From: Clostridiales bacterium
GTDB lineage: Bacteria > Bacillota > Clostridia > Christensenellales > CAG-917
DNA length: 6,347 bases
Assembly (NCBI GenBank): GCA_014799525.1
Contig: JAAVHW010000057.1
Location: forward strand, 27,968 to 34,314
Direction of reading: 5' to 3'
Part shown: positions 5,219 through 6,347 of the stretch, one piece after another
Layout of the letters: every line of letters begins with the position of its first letter
How positions within the stretch are numbered: position 1 is the first letter of the stretch
Made by a program: the position numbers and the translations under genes
The notes under the pieces: model-generated
Databases searched by the model: none
Told to the model about the DNA's origin: nothing
What the model saw: only the letters and a program-made list of their open reading frames with translations

Positions 5219-5446
5219 ATGGTGAATAGCACGCAAATTAAAGAACAGCTCATTGAAGCTATAAAGCGTAGTAAATTATCACATGTCGAGCTTGCAAGCA
5301 AATTAGGAGTAAGTCATCAGGCAATCTCACAGTATTTATATCAAGGTTGCATGCCGTCGCTTGAAACGTTTGCAAATCTGTGCTTGATTCTTGATTTGGA
5401 TGCAAATGAAATTTTATGTTTAACCAACAAAAAAAGCACTAATTAA
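5219..5446 (+). CDS. Small Cro/C1-type (XRE family) HTH transcriptional regulator
   Basis: A 75-residue protein that is almost only an HTH_3/Cro-C1 DNA-binding domain. The five-helix fold covers about residues 6-66. The turn and recognition helix are in 'ELASKLGVSHQAISQYL' (24-40), followed by the usual 'PSLETFANLCLILDLDANEI' segment (46-65). There is no effector, sensor or peptidase domain. The ATG at 5219 has GAGGT at 5208-5212, six bases upstream; the next codon is GTG, a possible alternative start. The gene stands alone: the strand-mate upstream is spoVG, 480 bases away, and the downstream neighbour converges. No toxin-like partner or phage gene is visible, so I cannot name a target beyond likely autoregulation through the GCTAG sites. 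Its more A+T-rich codon use differs from the flippase and DUF421 genes, which could mean later acquisition. Confidence 0.9.
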   Translation: MVNSTQIKEQLIEAIKRSKLSHVELASKLGVSHQAISQYLYQGCMPSLETFANLCLILDLDANEILCLTNKKSTN

Positions 5447-5457
5447 GTGCTTTTTTT
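5429..5457. terminator. Bidirectional terminator shared by the HTH gene and the ligase gene
   Basis: Seven A's plus GCACT (5429-5440) pair perfectly with AGTGC plus seven T's (5446-5457) around the loop AATTA, a 12-pair stem with a T-run on both strands. The HTH stop codon TAA (5444-5446) lies in the loop and reaches the first base of the 3' arm. It can end the HTH transcript and also that of the converging ligase gene, whose stop is about 50 bases to the right. Confidence 0.85.
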
Positions 5458-5465
5458 GCGTTGCG

Positions 5466-5481
5466 AGGCAATTTATTGCCT
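5466..5481. other. Small hairpin between the converging genes
   Basis: AGGCAA (5466-5471) and TTGCCT (5476-5481) form a six-pair stem with a TTTA loop. No T-run follows on either strand directly, so it is probably an accessory structure next to the bidirectional terminator. Confidence 0.35.
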
Positions 5482-5494
5482 TTAGTGATAGTTA

Positions 5495-5521
5495 TTCCGT
5501 ACTTTATCTATTTTCCGTACT
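5495..5521. repeat. Short direct repeat across the ligase stop codon
   Basis: TTCCGTACT occurs at 5495-5503 and 5513-5521, an 18-base period. On the coding (minus) strand the first copy ends the gene ('QYGK' then stop) and the second lies just after the TAG, where the same frame would read 'KYGI'. It looks like a six-codon tandem duplication or slippage that includes the stop. Confidence 0.5.
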
Positions 5522-6347
5522 GCTCTTCCAGCTTCTTTACGTCGATTTTGCTTATACGTGTGCGCGGAAATTCAGCTACGCACTCCACCGCGCTTGGAGT
5601 ATTCCAATGCGACATACGGCGAGATATGTGTGCGACGACTTCCTTTTTCTGAGCTTCCGTCACACTCCCCTCTATAAGCAGCTTGATAAACGGCTTTCCT
5701 GTTACCCTATACTCTATTGCGACGCACTCCGAAACAAACGGAAGCTCTCTTGCCACGCGCTCAATCTCGTAAGGGAACACGTTCATTCCCGAAATCTTGA
5801 TAAGCCTTTTGCGCCGTCCCATAAAGTACAGCCTGCCCTCGCTATCCTTCCTGCACAGGTCGCCGGTACGCACAAACTTCTTGCCGTCAAGCCATACGAA
5901 CGCCTTGTCGCTTTCCTCTTGATTGCTGTCAAGATAGCCGCTCATAATCTGGTCGCCACTTATAATAAGCTCGCCTATCTCGCCAACAGGAAGCTCGCAC
6001 ATATTTTCATCCACGATACGCGCGTCAACTCCGTTTATAGGATTGCCGACCGAACCCGAAACAAAATCTCCCCTATGCGTGAGTACGCAGACGGAAGCGG
6101 TTTCCGTAAGTCCGTAGCCGGGGGAGAGCTTGCCGTCACCGCCGCACTCCTTCATACGCGCATCGAAGCTATGCACAAGCTCGTCGCTCACGCTGTCGCC
6201 GCCAACGTAAACGTCTTGCAGACTTTTGATATTATTTCCCGAAAACTTGGGATATGCGAGCAGTTTCGACACCATTCTCGGCACTGCAATAACGGTTGTA
6301 ACCTTGTATCTTGCAATAGTTTTCGTCACCGCTTTGACCTTAAATTG
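5508..6347 (-). CDS. AMP-forming acyl-CoA synthetase/ligase, N-terminal part beyond window
   Basis: This belongs to the adenylate-forming (ANL) superfamily, which activates a carboxylic acid with ATP to an acyl-AMP and then transfers it, usually to CoA. The frame stays open to the right edge, so the GTG at 6329 is not a supported start; 279 residues are visible of a usual 500 or so. Motifs in order: 'GYGLTETA' (about 6096-6119), 'GEIGELIISGDQIMSGYL', the ribose-binding 'FVRTGDL' near 5856-5876, the hinge block 'GRRKRLIKISGMNVFPYEIE' around 5765-5830, and the C-terminal 'PRTRISKID' with the catalytic lysine codon at 5547-5549. The glycine usual before that lysine is a serine. Lys/Arg after the hinge Gly-Arg is seen in clostridial acyl-CoA ligases. 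The substrate cannot be told from this half; the acid-binding pocket is mostly outside the window. No neighbour shows the pathway. Confidence 0.93.
   Translation of the reverse strand, partial: QFKVKAVTKTIARYKVTTVIAVPRMVSKLLAYPKFSGNNIKSLQDVYVGGDSVSDELVHSFDARMKECGGDGKLSPGYGLTETASVCVLTHRGDFVSGSVGNPINGVDARIVDENMCELPVGEIGELIISGDQIMSGYLDSNQEESDKAFVWLDGKKFVRTGDLCRKDSEGRLYFMGRRKRLIKISGMNVFPYEIERVARELPFVSECVAIEYRVTGKPFIKLLIEGSVTEAQKKEVVAHISRRMSHWNTPSAVECVAEFPRTRISKIDVKKLEEQYGK

Noticed and set aside
5461..5652. 63-residue open frame on the plus strand overlapping the ligase 3' end
   Set aside because: Mostly antisense to the well-supported ligase gene and begins just after the bidirectional terminator.

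Overview
The window looks like ordinary chromosome from an endospore-lineage Bacillota, most likely class Clostridia. The grounds are a SpoVB/MurJ-type flippase, a DUF421 (YetF-type) gene coupled to a DUF4363 gene, a clostridial-style MurC and a full-length SpoVG. Coding regions are moderately G+C rich and use many ATA isoleucine codons, while the intergenic regions are A+T rich. No species can be named from the sequence alone.

Layout: (1) positions 1-1311, plus strand, hold the C-terminal part of a SpoVB/MurJ-family flippase cut by the left edge. (2) 1444-2609, plus strand, is a two-gene unit: a DUF421 membrane protein and a small membrane-anchored DUF4363 protein, overlapping by ATGA. (3) 2610-2900 is an A+T-rich spacer with inverted and direct repeats and no believable gene. 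(4) 2901-4295, minus strand, is murC, which carries a REP-like palindromic repeat in its reading frame. (5) A divergent 170-base spacer holds a good vegetative promoter for spoVG (4466-4738, plus), followed by a strong terminator. (6) 4739-5218 is a 480-base non-coding stretch with the spoVG terminator, a cluster of nested hairpins, a decayed copy of the widespread repeat whose translation reads like 'RHCEERSDEAI', and a promoter/operator region. (7) 5219-5446, plus strand, is a small solitary Cro/C1-type regulator. (8) Converging on it across a shared bidirectional terminator is an AMP-forming acyl-CoA ligase-like gene (minus) cut by the right edge.

Functionally, the flippase and MurC belong to cell-envelope and peptidoglycan precursor metabolism, and SpoVG is a nucleic-acid-binding regulator tied to envelope and sporulation control. 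From memory, murC and spoVG lie close together in many Clostridia (with purR and glmU), so finding them adjacent but divergent suggests a local rearrangement. I see no defence system, phage, transposase, CRISPR array, tRNA or rRNA. The most unusual features are the two unrelated small repeat families, one of which contributes about 21 residues to the essential enzyme MurC, and the structured non-coding segment between spoVG and the regulator gene.
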